This document shows positions 29,701-36,620 of a DNA stretch of 36,620 nucleotides, one piece after another. Source of the DNA: Candidatus Rariloculus versatilis (GTDB lineage: Bacteria > Pseudomonadota > Gammaproteobacteria > Steroidobacterales > Rariloculaceae); assembly GCA_028278665.1 (NCBI GenBank), contig JAQAJI010000017.1:1-36620 (forward strand), given 5' to 3'. Position numbers and translations under genes: made by a program. The notes under the pieces were generated by a model. The model saw only the letters and a list, made by a program, of their open reading frames with translations. It had not been told where the DNA came from and did no database searches. How positions within the stretch are numbered: position 1 is the stretch's first letter; each line of letters opens with the position of its first letter.

Positions 29701-29896
29701 GCGTGTTCATGCCCGATGTCTGTTGGATACGCGAACCCGTTACCGTGACTTCTTCAAGCTGCGCGTCCTGCGCGAAGCCGGTCGCTTGGCCGAGCCCCAT
29801 CGCCGTGAGACAGGCGTAAGCGAGAGGTTTGAGAGCTGGCGGGGTTTGAATCTGTACGATCTTTCCGAAACGTGAATGTCGAGTCCTGAATGTCAT
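26762..29896 (-). CDS. TonB-dependent outer-membrane receptor
   Basis: The 1044-residue protein has a long signal sequence (about residues 1-43), a TonB-box-like LEEVTVTGSRI, then the plug domain: NVIEALSQLPLFYNN, LNLRGIGTKRTLVLLDGRRV and VETVTGGASAAYGTDAVTGVVNFIL. A beta-barrel follows, ending in the typical terminal aromatic (YTLGARFSF). The ORF track starts at 29950; GGGGGAG before the ATG at 29896 decides the start. Large receptors with a DAVTGVVNFI plug are common in environmental gammaproteobacteria and import siderophores, vitamins or oligomers. The substrate is unknown. It is divergent from an arylsulfotransferase-like pseudogene, possibly a former partner in handling sulfated or aromatic compounds (inference). 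Confidence 0.93.
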   Translation of the reverse strand: MTFRTRHSRFGKIVQIQTPPALKPLAYACLTAMGLGQATGFAQDAQLEEVTVTGSRIQQTSGMNTPTPVTVVGREDIDLMAPGNVIEALSQLPLFYNNRTPNDPGGFFSSPGSGNLNLRGIGTKRTLVLLDGRRVVSSTRFGGTDISAFPEALLRSVETVTGGASAAYGTDAVTGVVNFILDTDLEGLRGHAQSGRSGQGDGDNWEASFAGGFAIGERLHLLFSVDTYTQDGIHTYEGRDWYQNWGIITNPDPNGPRELVRPNVVSRTATFDGLIVAPGTPLHNHNFNSAGTAVSPFGLVPGQPGLSQSIAGGVGEGDDHGADTPNLATDYDRENQFLRLSYDAGDNVTLFAQALRGESFRTQLNWAGQFQGPFSPAVIYSGNAFLPPEIQAVLDDPNYSRRCGINGLPSAAPDAIPCFNLNRIGHSSDLKRGGAALALDVEFESTTLGLEAELSGGGFFDGWSVDAFVQQGETTTLARQTGGIRLDRIHLAHDAVVDPATGQIVCNVTLVTQGAMFPDCVPLNLFGRGNASDAAIDWVTGFDPGQTVTTPIYYAQQGFDLGVTDTYVTEEGRITRSWIEQDVIEFSMTGEVFDNREVGAIGVAFGAGWREESMNQIARTPVGPYFAPDGTQLSKGILDGNHDSGRPVPMNYAPAGIRGMPRGDLNNSVVIQYSKIPNVTGARDVSEVFGEVFVPVLADNRLNIPIAARWADYSGSGGVWVWKAGIDSQLTDALRLRATRSRDVRAGTLSERFDQTGGASSVQDPARNNERFQIFRTTGGNPNIRPEEADTATVGLVIQPTGAPGLSVSIDWFQVDLVDAIAELTPQQIVDQCHIGDLSLCPLITRQPDLPDGTPGAINVVSANFLNVANATVEGADFEVSYRTDVDWFGGGEQLGIRLLATHLAENSFQGFDSPKIDRAGQIFGGFDLPTDKITTQFNYSRGPFRAFVQARWIDGGVRDVLETEGVHIDNNTIESVTYVDLNLRYDLAVGEGTLELYGNVQNLLDEDPPVSANFGYFFANASQTNTFYDLIGRRYTLGARFSF

Positions 29897-30000
29897 GATC
29901 TTCTCCCCCGAAATGTTGCAGCATCGATGCGGCGCCCCTTGATGCCGCACGAAGTTTCTGTCTTATCCTGCGCTGTAGCGCGGTCTATGTTGTTGCATCG

Positions 30001-30028
30001 AGCATACCCCGCCTGCGGTGCCAGTCAA
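30001..30028 (-). promoter_or_regulatory. Sigma70-type promoter for the TonB receptor
   Basis: On the minus strand TTGACT, a 16-bp spacer and TATGCT lie about 105 bp ahead of the receptor start codon. Both hexamers match consensus well for this GC content. The predicted leader is about 98 nt. Confidence 0.55.
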
Positions 30029-30235
30029 GCGAAAGGATTGGCCGCGGCTATTCGAAGGTCGATGACCGTGTTTCCGGAGCCTGCCGATGAGTACAATCCG
30101 AGAGTCCTCGAACGAACTGCCGTTACGAAGAAACACCAAGCGAAGTGCGTTCGTGGCATGGGACCGCGGTCGGACACTGCTGCGCCGTGGAGCGCGGAGC
30201 TGGCGCCGAGTACCAGGCAACATGGAAAACCGCGA

Positions 30236-30253
30236 ACCGGCGCACACGCCGGT
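30236..30253 (+). promoter_or_regulatory. Leader hairpin abutting the ribosome-binding site of the arylsulfotransferase-like gene
   Basis: ACCGGCG-CACA-CGCCGGT is a perfect 7-bp stem with a 4-nt loop, ending 3 bases before the AGGGAG Shine-Dalgarno (30257-30262). There is no T run, so it is not an intrinsic terminator. It could influence ribosome access. Confidence 0.4.
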
Positions 30254-30268
30254 CACAGGGAGATGCCG

Positions 30269-31617
30269 ATGACTCGAATTGCAAACGCTTTCGCGAGCGC
30301 TCTGCTTTGCCTCGTCGCCATTCAGGGTAAGACGGCGCCGTCGGTCTATCCGACCGGCACGACGATTTACGACCCCGAGCGTGCCTGGAACGGCTATACG
30401 GTGCTCTCGCCACTGGCGACGCGGGCAGCCATCGTCATCGACATGAACGGCAACGTCGTCAAGCGGTGGGACGATTACAACAACGCGGCCGGGGGGCCGG
30501 CGCGGGTGCTCCCGGGAGGCGGGGTCATCGCGGCCACGGGCGCGAGGCCGCCGCACCAGGAATCTCGCGAACTCGCGCAACGCGATTTCGACGGCAACAC
30601 GGTCTGGAGTTTCGGCCGGAACGAGCAGGTCGAGACGCGCGAGGGCGAGACGGTCTGGTCGTCCCGCCAGCATCACGACTGGCAGCGTGCCGACCTGCCC
30701 GCAGGCTACTACTCGCCCGAGGCCGAACCTGCAACGACGGGAGCCAACACGCTCCTGCTGACCCACGCCAACCGCGTCGAGCCGAATGTGTCAGACGTGC
30801 TGCTCGAGGACGATCGAATCATCGAAGTGTCGCCGGAAGGTGAAATCGTCTGGGAATGGATCGCGAGCGAGCACATCGACGAACTGGGATTCGACGCCGT
30901 GGCACGCGCCACGATCGACTCGGCGCCGGGCTTCAGCGAGGCACGAGGATCGTTCGACTGGCTGCACATCAACTCCGCGACCTACGTCGCCGCTGGTTCG
31001 ACGCGGGCGATGAGCGGTTTGCGCCCGACAACGTTATCATCAGCGGCCGGGAAGGAAACCTGATTGCCGTCATCGCCCGCGACGGGTCGATCGTCTGGCG
31101 CCTCGGCCCCGAATTCGACGAATCCGACGAACTGCTCGCCATCGGGCAGATCATCGGCCAGCACAAGCCCCATTTCATCCCGAAGGGTCTGCCCGGAGCC
31201 GGCAACGTACTCGTCTGCGCCAACGGCGGTGCGTCCGGCTACGGCGCTGCGAGTCCGGTCGCTCCGGACGGCGACAACATCTATGCACGGACCTCGTCGC
31301 GCGTGCTTGAAATCGATCCGGTAACGCTCGAACTCGTCTGGTCCTATGCGTCGGCCAACTTTCTGAGCTGGAACATCAGCGGCGCGCAGCGGCTCGCAAA
31401 CGGCAACACGCTCATTACCGAAGGCGCGACCGGACGCGTTTTCGAGGTCACGAGCGACGGGGAAATCGTGTGGGAATACATGTATCCGCTCGATGAAGAG
31501 GGGCGCAACGACGTCTATCGGGGTTATCGCCTGCCCTACGAGTGGATACCGCAGCTCGACCGGCCCGAAGAGATTGCCGTGACACCACCGCCGCCTGGTG
31601 AGTTCCGGCTGCCGTAG
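30269..31617 (+). pseudogene. Arylsulfotransferase-like (ASST family) gene, broken by one frameshift
   Basis: Two overlapping frames together encode one protein of about 449 residues. The first (from ATG 30269, AGGGAG upstream) gives a signal peptide and propeller-like blades (IVIDMNGNVVKRWDDY, RDFDGNTVWSFGRNEQ, IIEVSPEGEIVWEWI) and reaches the family motif DWLHINSATYV. There it loses sense, and the +1-shifted frame continues with RWFDAGDERFAPDNVIISGREGNLIAVIARDG, then KPHFIPKGLPG, NVLVCANGG and repeated EIVWEYMYP. The break is at about 30988-30991 and is explained by loss of one base (or gain of two). Intact relatives are periplasmic six-bladed enzymes that move sulfate between phenols, though some members have unknown roles. 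The rest is uninterrupted, so the lesion is recent or a sequencing error. Confidence 0.85.
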
Positions 31618-31962
31618 CTTGACGTTCGTTTGCGCTCAGGGACGGGTGAACCATGCTCGAAAGGGCAAGCCCGACGATTGCAGCAAGCCGCGCGTTGCAT
31701 GGCGAATTGCGGATGACTTTCAAGGGCATGCGAGACAATTAACCGTTTCGCACAGGTGTTGGTCTGCGCTGGCCGCGCCCTCGCTTGCCTTTTGCGTGCC
31801 GGCGCGCACATGCTCCGGGCACCATAGTCCCGCTATGTTTCCGGTCGCGAGCACACGCCTGCACGCCCCAGATGCACATGATCGGGCCGGCGCGACCATC
31901 GCGGCCCTTGATGCAATGTTCGGGCCAGGGCCCGAACGCTTGTTCGGTAGTATTGGTGTGAC
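31618..31962. other. Intergenic region upstream of sulP
   Basis: These 345 bp hold no supported gene; the ORF at 31598 (plus) is not protein-like. The last 45 bp contain the paired hairpins described at 31918-31947. No clear promoter hexamers are seen; the CATAGT and TATGTT around 31820-31835 lack matching -35 elements. Confidence 0.5.
31918..31947 (+). promoter_or_regulatory. Two mutually exclusive hairpins in the sulP leader
   Basis: GTTCGGGC-CAGG-GCCCGAAC (31918-31937) is a perfect 8-bp hairpin with a 4-nt loop. Its right arm also forms a second perfect hairpin, CCGAAC-GCTT-GTTCGG (31932-31947). The middle CCGAAC can therefore pair with either the upstream or the downstream GTTCGG, but not with both. 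The second hairpin ends 15 bp before the sulP GTG start, close to where a ribosome binds. It may be an RNA switch or a multi-site protein operator. Confidence 0.55.
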
Positions 31963-33585
31963 GTGATCTACGACCTCAAAACCTTGCGCGGCGATCTCTT
32001 CGGCGGCCTGACCTCCACCGTAGTTGCGCTGCCCGTGGCACTGGCTTTCGGCATCGCGTCGGGCCTCGGCGCCGCGGCCGGCCTGTACGGCGCGATCGCG
32101 GTCGGCTTCTTCGCCTCGGCCTTCGGCGGCACGAAGTCGCAGATATCAGGCCCCACGCCGTCAATGACCGTCGCCATGGCGGTCATCGTGACGTCCCATG
32201 CATCGACGCTCGGCGAAGCGCTGACCGTCGTGGTCCTGGGCGGGCTTCTGCAGGTGCTTCTCGGCCTTTGCAGGTTCGGCCGCTACGTCGTCTACACGCC
32301 CCATGTGGTGATCTCCGGGTTCATGTCCGGCATCGGCATCATCATCATGCTCATTCAGATGCTGCCGTTCCTCGGCGCGCCGACCTCACCCGAAGGTCCC
32401 CTGGGCGCCGTTCGGGACCTGCCGGCGGCACTCGGCAGCGTCAACGCAAGCGCGCTGGCGATCGCCCTCGTGACGCTCGGGATCGGGATCCTCTGGCCGA
32501 GTCGCCTTGCGCGCCTGTTGCCTTCGCCGATAGTGGGACTCATTGCCGGCACGCTGCTCGGCATACTGTGGCTGACCGATGCACCGGTGATCGGCCAGAT
32601 CCCGACCGGATTGCCCGGACTGCAGTTCGAGCTGCCGACGCTCGGTTTCCTGATCGGGGCGATCCAGCCGGCGATCATCCTTGCGCTCCTCGGCTCGGTG
32701 GACAGCCTGCTCACGTCGCTGATCGCCGATTCGCTGACCGGAACCCGCCACAATCCGGATCGCGAACTCGTGGGCCAGGGTCTCGGCAACATGGTGGCCG
32801 GACTCATCGGTGGACTGCCCGGCGCCGGCGCGACCATGGGCACGGTCACAAACATCCGTGCCGGCGGCAAGACTCAGGTCTCGGGGATCCTCAGAGCCGT
32901 CCTTCTGTTTGCGCTGGTGCTCGGACTCGGCCGGCTGGTCGAACCGATCCCGCATGCCGCACTTGCGGGAATCCTCATGAAGATCGGCTGGGACGTCATC
33001 GACTGGAGGATGCTGCGCCGCATCCACCGAATTCAGGGGCATCACCTGTTCGTCATGCTCATGACGCTGTCGCTGACGGTGTTCGTGGACCTCGTGACCG
33101 CCGTCGCCATCGGCCTGATCGCCGCGGGACTCGCCCATGCGCGCCAGTTGGAAGGTCTCGAACTGGACAGCGTGGTCTCCGTGCCGGTGCTCGATCAGAA
33201 GTTCTTCGAGGGCATCGAGCGTGTGGCCATCGCGGATCCACTGTCGGCGCGCGTTGGTCTAGTGGCGCTGCGCGGCAGCTTTACCGTGGCCTCCTCGCAC
33301 AAGCTGGTGACCGTTGTCAGTGCCGACATCCGCGATCACGACGTGGTCATATTCGACTTCTCCGGCGCCACGCACCTCGACGACAGCGCCGCCATGCTCA
33401 TCGAGCAACTCATCGACGTCGCCGGCCGGGCCGAAACGGAGATCATCATCGTCGGGCTCTCAGGGCCGGTCGCCCGCACGCTGCATACGCTCAATGCCCT
33501 CAGGAAGGTGCCCCGCGAGCGTGTGCTGCGCACGCTCGACGAGGCGCGGGAGATCGCTGCCGATCTGCTCGATGAAGGCGCGTGA
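31963..33585 (+). CDS. SulP-family anion transporter with STAS domain
   Basis: The 540-residue protein has the SulP layout. Roughly 10-14 membrane segments start at DLFGGLTSTVVALPVALAFGIASG; TKSQISGPTPSMTVAMA is the conserved anion-site region. LGSVDSLLTSLIADSLTG, the family signature NPDRELVGQGLGNMVAGLIGGLPGAGATMGTVTNIRAGGKTQVSG, and a C-terminal STAS domain (VVIFDFSGATHLDDSAAMLIEQLI) follow. SulP proteins move sulfate, bicarbonate or dicarboxylates across the inner membrane, usually with Na+ or H+. Substrate cannot be fixed; bicarbonate (BicA-like) and sulfate are both possible, and the adjacent arylsulfotransferase remnant makes sulfate attractive but unproven. It uses a GTG start with a weak ribosome-binding site, behind the paired hairpins. 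It is convergent with the fused DUF6152 gene. Confidence 0.93.
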   Translation: MIYDLKTLRGDLFGGLTSTVVALPVALAFGIASGLGAAAGLYGAIAVGFFASAFGGTKSQISGPTPSMTVAMAVIVTSHASTLGEALTVVVLGGLLQVLLGLCRFGRYVVYTPHVVISGFMSGIGIIIMLIQMLPFLGAPTSPEGPLGAVRDLPAALGSVNASALAIALVTLGIGILWPSRLARLLPSPIVGLIAGTLLGILWLTDAPVIGQIPTGLPGLQFELPTLGFLIGAIQPAIILALLGSVDSLLTSLIADSLTGTRHNPDRELVGQGLGNMVAGLIGGLPGAGATMGTVTNIRAGGKTQVSGILRAVLLFALVLGLGRLVEPIPHAALAGILMKIGWDVIDWRMLRRIHRIQGHHLFVMLMTLSLTVFVDLVTAVAIGLIAAGLAHARQLEGLELDSVVSVPVLDQKFFEGIERVAIADPLSARVGLVALRGSFTVASSHKLVTVVSADIRDHDVVIFDFSGATHLDDSAAMLIEQLIDVAGRAETEIIIVGLSGPVARTLHTLNALRKVPRERVLRTLDEAREIAADLLDEGA

Positions 33586-33622
33586 TCGAACGCCCTGCTT
33601 TCCTGGACGCGGCTGATCCCTG

Positions 33623-34636
33623 CTACTGCCTGTCGGCCGGAAGCTCGCAGTTGAACGGCATGACCTGTTGGCCCGGTATCCAGGTCCAGCGAACTTCCAT
33701 GGGGACCGGTTCGGTGAAGTTCACCGGATCGACGACTTCCGCTTCCCAATCCAGATCCGTGCCGTCCTCGCTCAGGATGAAACGTTCGTTGATGAGGACA
33801 TCCTCGCTTTGCGGCGTCCCGATGTCGTCGATGTAGCGCCAGTCGATATCCCGGGTTTCCACATGAAGCGTATTGCCCTCCCAACGCCCGACGGAGCGCC
33901 CCATCCTCGGCTGTGACGGCTCGCCTTCGCCATCCACATAGATGATGCGTTCGCCGTCCCATTCCTCGAGCCGCATGACGATGGCTCCGTCCCGATCCTC
34001 GAAGGACACGGGATACGGGTTGGCCATTGCAGTCGGCATTCCTGGCGGAATGCACAGCAGCGCCGGGTCCTGTTCCGGATCCCACAGGTCCTGAACCGCC
34101 CGCCCGGCCTCGGTCAGCGGATAGGCGGACCCGCCGGCCATGGCCAGGGCGTTCCTGAACGTCACGGGCACCCAGACCCGGAAGATGTCCGCACGCAGGG
34201 TCGCGTCGGCATCGTCGGCCTCTTGCTGCGCGTTCTCCGTGATGTTGTAGCGGCGGTCGGTCTCCGCCTGCAGGGCTACTTCGCGTCCGTCGGGCAGGAC
34301 GATCGCGGTCGCGAACATGGCCGTCACGCCGTTGCGTCCCATGCTTCCGTGAACGGCCACGCGATCGCCGACAGCCAACAGGTCCCTGGAGACCCCGAGG
34401 CGCACGACCGTGTTGACCGAACCGAACTCGATCTCCCACTCCTCCTCCTGCCCGCCTTCGCCGGTGCGGCTCAGGAGCACGCGCACATGGGGATTTCGCC
34501 AAAAGACGTCGGTGATCTCGCCTTCTATCGTTCCCTGGTCGTTGGGATCGTAGCGCCCGATCTCCGCGTGATGCGCCATTGCGCAGATGGCCGCAAACGA
34601 CGTCGCCCAAAGCAATCCGATTTGAATGGTGCGCAT
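33623..34636 (-). CDS. Secreted two-part protein: DUF6152-like domain fused to a GRPDLSGIW-protein-like C-terminal half
   Basis: The 337-residue protein has a signal peptide (MRTIQIGLLWATSFAAICAMA) and then HHAEIGRYDPNDQGTIEGEITDVFWRNPHVRVLL, which parallels the DUF6152 protein at 1256-1675 (HHSF...TVTRVEWTNPHIFIYI), with RLGVSRDLLAVGDRVAVHGSMGRNG matching its closing region. The second half (LCIPPGMPTAMANPYPVSF, IIYVDGEGEP, GRWEGNTLHVETRDIDW) parallels the 1870-2745 protein. The ORF track begins at 34837; AGGAAAGAGGT before the ATG at 34636 sets the start. It follows the MBL gene by 80 bp on the same strand and may be co-transcribed. Function is unknown. Confidence 0.72.
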   Translation of the reverse strand: MRTIQIGLLWATSFAAICAMAHHAEIGRYDPNDQGTIEGEITDVFWRNPHVRVLLSRTGEGGQEEEWEIEFGSVNTVVRLGVSRDLLAVGDRVAVHGSMGRNGVTAMFATAIVLPDGREVALQAETDRRYNITENAQQEADDADATLRADIFRVWVPVTFRNALAMAGGSAYPLTEAGRAVQDLWDPEQDPALLCIPPGMPTAMANPYPVSFEDRDGAIVMRLEEWDGERIIYVDGEGEPSQPRMGRSVGRWEGNTLHVETRDIDWRYIDDIGTPQSEDVLINERFILSEDGTDLDWEAEVVDPVNFTEPVPMEVRWTWIPGQQVMPFNCELPADRQ

Positions 34637-34716
34637 ACCTCTTTCCTGCTGTGTCTGGCTATCTCCGATCCTGTCGCCGCCTGGACCGGCGGGTACGCCC
34701 CCGCCGCGGTGCGTAG

Positions 34717-36219
34717 CTATCTCGCCGGGACAACCATGCGAGTGACGGGCATCGCGTGCCCGGAAATGTCTACCGGGTGAGCCGCGATCCCTGCACCGTG
34801 ACCGCCTGCGTGTTTCTCCACGTCGATTCCGTGCCACTCGACGGCTTTAATGAGGTCATCAAACCATAAACTAAATTGCAACGGGCGGTTCGGGGAGAAC
34901 AGGTCTGCGTTGAACAGAAGTTTCTCGTCGGGGACGTATGCCGCGATCATCCCGTCGGCATGTTCGGTGTAGACATCGTAAACGTGAATCTCCCGGCCGA
35001 TCTCGTCGAGGGCCAGGAACTGATCCACCTCGATCATCCTCACACTCCGCCTCATCGTCGCCTCGAAAATGTCCCGGAAGTAGCCGGCGTTTCTCGCGCT
35101 GGTAACGACAGTGGCGCCGGCATCTATCACCGGACGCATGCCGCCCGTGTGGTCGATGTGATGATGAGTAAGGTTCAGGTATTTGATAGCCTTGTCCGGC
35201 CACCGCTCGGCCGCCCGGTCGAGCAACGTCGCCGAACGCTCCGGATACCAGCTTGCATCCACCAGCGCCAGGCCTTCCGGACCCTCGATGATGAGATTGT
35301 TGTGCGTCCCCGGCACCAGGAAGATACCCGGCGCGATCTCCTCGAAGGCGACATTGTCGATCTGCGGGAAGTTGCCGATGTTTCCCCCGCCGGCACGCTT
35401 CAGGATGATGTGGGACATCTCCCAGCCCCAGCGACGCATGGCCGGATCGCCGGGCGCCGGCTCGCTTTCGTCCAGTGCCAGGAGTGAATCGGCATTCTCG
35501 GGATTGACGTATACCGCCGATCTCAGTTCACGGCGCACCAACTGGTCGCCGGTGAACTGTTCCAGGCGAAACGGAAACGGAATGCCGTCGACCTCGCGCC
35601 AGTCGCTGAACTCGATACGATTCTCGATGCGCCCGCTATGCGGATCGTTTTCCATGGTGCTTGCCGCCACCGGGAGGCCACTGCCATCAACGTCCACCAG
35701 CCATTCGGTGTCTTCCAGTACGAGTTCAATCCGCTCGACCGCCCGCTCGTCGCCGTCAATGCGGCTGCTTGCCCGTTCCTCTGCATGAGCTAACAGGATG
35801 ATCGGATTGGATAACCAGAGATCCTTGAAGTTCGCACCGATCCGCGAGCTCTCCATCGGGCCATCGGCTGCGCCAAGCAAGCCACCTTCCTGATCCCGTA
35901 TCCCCACCGTTTCGTTGTTGGTAAAGGCAATCTGCATAGAGCCCGGAACCGGGTAGATGAGCGACATGTCCCACGCTTCATGAGCCCGTTCGCCGGCCGG
36001 GTCCCAGACTGCAACGACGTCGTAATTCGACGTATGCATCGGGAAACCGCCGGCCACCACACTTTGTCGCGGTTCAAATCGCTGTGCGGTGGCTTCGATC
36101 CTGATGGTGGCGACTTCATCGCGGAACCTGGCGTAGTCGGTTTGTGCCGTGGCGACGGTCCCGGTGCCGCAAATGCACAGGACGACGGACGCCGAAAGTG
36201 TTTTCGTGTCAACAGACAT
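34717..36219 (-). CDS. Periplasmic metallo-beta-lactamase-fold hydrolase with large N-terminal domain
   Basis: The 500-residue protein has a signal peptide (MSVDTKTLSASVVLCICGTGTVATAQ), an N-terminal domain of about 270 residues rich in beta strands, and a C-terminal MBL domain. Metal ligands are visible: THHHIDHTGG (H352, H354, D356, H357), a His in TEHADGMIAAY, Asp in LLFNADLF and His in GGHGAGI. The N-terminal part has repeated WLVDVDGSGLPVAAST- and IPFPFRLEQF-like strands of the lipoprotein-carrier type seen in other secreted MBL proteins. The ORF track starts at 36300; the signal peptide and GGAG support 36219. The substrate is unknown; antibiotic resistance should not be assumed. The fused DUF6152 gene follows on the same strand. 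Confidence 0.85.
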   Translation of the reverse strand: MSVDTKTLSASVVLCICGTGTVATAQTDYARFRDEVATIRIEATAQRFEPRQSVVAGGFPMHTSNYDVVAVWDPAGERAHEAWDMSLIYPVPGSMQIAFTNNETVGIRDQEGGLLGAADGPMESSRIGANFKDLWLSNPIILLAHAEERASSRIDGDERAVERIELVLEDTEWLVDVDGSGLPVAASTMENDPHSGRIENRIEFSDWREVDGIPFPFRLEQFTGDQLVRRELRSAVYVNPENADSLLALDESEPAPGDPAMRRWGWEMSHIILKRAGGGNIGNFPQIDNVAFEEIAPGIFLVPGTHNNLIIEGPEGLALVDASWYPERSATLLDRAAERWPDKAIKYLNLTHHHIDHTGGMRPVIDAGATVVTSARNAGYFRDIFEATMRRSVRMIEVDQFLALDEIGREIHVYDVYTEHADGMIAAYVPDEKLLFNADLFSPNRPLQFSLWFDDLIKAVEWHGIDVEKHAGGHGAGIAAHPVDISGHAMPVTRMVVPAR

Positions 36220-36307
36220 CCGGTTCGATCTCCAGGAGTTGCTCGCCGATCCAACTATAGACGAGAAACCCACGCGTAGACCTCCTCGGTACGGGGACAC
36301 GAGTGCA

Positions 36308-36336
36308 TTGCAGAAATCCTACGGCATGAGTATGAT
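36308..36336 (+). promoter_or_regulatory. Sigma70-type promoter for the VapBC-type module
   Basis: TTGCAG (36308-36313), a 17-bp spacer and TATGAT (36331-36336) lie 32 bp before the antitoxin ATG. The TATGA of the -10 has an inverted partner TCATA at 36353-36357, a possible autoregulatory operator, though the arms are only 5 bp. Confidence 0.55.
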
Positions 36337-36368
36337 TTTCTCTATCCGAATTTCATATCGGGATCAGC

Positions 36369-36584
36369 ATGCGCATATCCGAACGAGGCCAGATCACCAT
36401 ACCGAAGAAACTCAGGGATCAGTTCGGCATGAACCGCAACGTGGAGGGCGAGATAAGCCCGACACGCGACGGCCTCCTGATCCATAAGCGAACGGCCGCT
36501 CAGCACCCCGTCGAGCGCGTCTACGCAATACTCGATGGCGGACGCAGCACTGACGACTTCCTCGAGGAAATACGGGGGCGGTGA
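36369..36584 (+). CDS. vapB: AbrB/MazE-type antitoxin of a VapBC module
   Basis: The 71-residue protein begins MRISERGQITIPKKLRDQFGM, the swapped-hairpin AbrB/SpoVT DNA-binding fold used by VapB and MazE antitoxins. The C-terminal tail (HPVERVYAILDGGRSTDDFLEEIRGR) would bind and block the toxin. Its stop overlaps a GTG start for a PIN-domain protein (GTGA), the hallmark coupling of vapBC operons. VapB usually represses its own promoter, which fits the site at 36308-36336. Confidence 0.88.
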   Translation: MRISERGQITIPKKLRDQFGMNRNVEGEISPTRDGLLIHKRTAAQHPVERVYAILDGGRSTDDFLEEIRGR

Positions 36585-36620
36585 TTACGGCAGTCGACAC
36601 CAGCGTTCTGCTGGACGTGT
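36581..36620 (+). CDS. vapC: VapC-type PIN-domain toxin (partial, N-terminus only)
   Basis: From a GTG overlapping the antitoxin stop by 4 nt, 13 codons are visible before the window ends: MITAVDTSVLLDV. The AVDTSVLLD pattern is the first strand of PIN-domain ribonucleases, with the first catalytic Asp. VapC toxins cleave tRNA or rRNA. This gene is too short for the ORF track; whether it is intact lies outside the window. Confidence 0.8.
   Translation, partial: MITAVDTSVLLDV

Larger units (their letters stand above)
29897..30268. other. Divergent regulatory region between TonB receptor and arylsulfotransferase-like gene
   Basis: These 372 bp contain the minus-strand promoter at 30001-30028 and a GC hairpin at 30236-30253 next to the plus-strand ribosome-binding site. 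A TACAAT at 30092-30097 could be a plus-strand -10 but lacks a convincing -35. No coding region is supported. Confidence 0.5.

Noticed and set aside
34717-36219. Calling the MBL protein an antibiotic-resistance beta-lactamase
   Set aside because: The HxHxDH motif defines the fold only; the large N-terminal domain and context do not match class B beta-lactamases.

Overview
The window looks like a GC-rich chromosomal segment from a free-living gammaproteobacterium. Three things point there: heptose/Kdo core-LPS genes, a trxA-rho pair, and the order cutA-dsbD-tlpA-aroQ-accB-accC-prmA-purH-purD divergent from groESL. The TonB receptor, the DUF6152-type secreted proteins and the unusual H-NS suggest an environmental, perhaps uncultured, lineage. 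That placement is inference; no rRNA or other marker is present.

Layout. (1) 1-4769 is accessory: a truncated VOC/HPPD-like gene divergent from an Lrp-type regulator, an H-NS-like gene with a near-consensus promoter, a minus-strand pair of secreted proteins (DUF6152 plus a 'GRPDLSGIW' protein) split by a small inverted-repeat-bounded element, then an NHL propeller and a thioredoxin-like protein. (2) 4893-13088 is minus-strand housekeeping: kdkA, waaF and hldD for the LPS inner core, a zf-CHCC protein, glnE, and groEL/groES behind a CIRCE operator and ahead of a clear intrinsic terminator. (3) 13235-23722 is plus-strand housekeeping: cutA-dsbD-tlpA from a recognisable promoter, then aroQ-accB-accC-prmA-zinc-ribbon protein, then purH and purD. 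(4) 23892-25698 is rho and trxA on the minus strand. (5) 25699-36620 is accessory again: a small membrane protein, a large TonB-dependent receptor divergent from a frameshifted arylsulfotransferase-like gene, a SulP transporter with a striking leader, a fused DUF6152 protein, a periplasmic metallo-beta-lactamase-fold protein, and a VapBC-type module cut by the window end.

How genes connect. DsbD has a duplicated N-terminal redox domain and is followed by a TlpA thioredoxin, so reductant is probably passed to periplasmic partners. AccB/AccC supply malonyl-CoA and sit with aroQ and prmA in a tight operon. The most promising undescribed theme is the DUF6152 family: the window holds a split two-gene version (1256-2745) and a single-gene version (33623-34636) of what looks like the same two-part secreted system, next to a periplasmic MBL hydrolase. 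The sulP leader, with two mutually exclusive hairpins sharing one strand, is the clearest unexplained regulatory structure.
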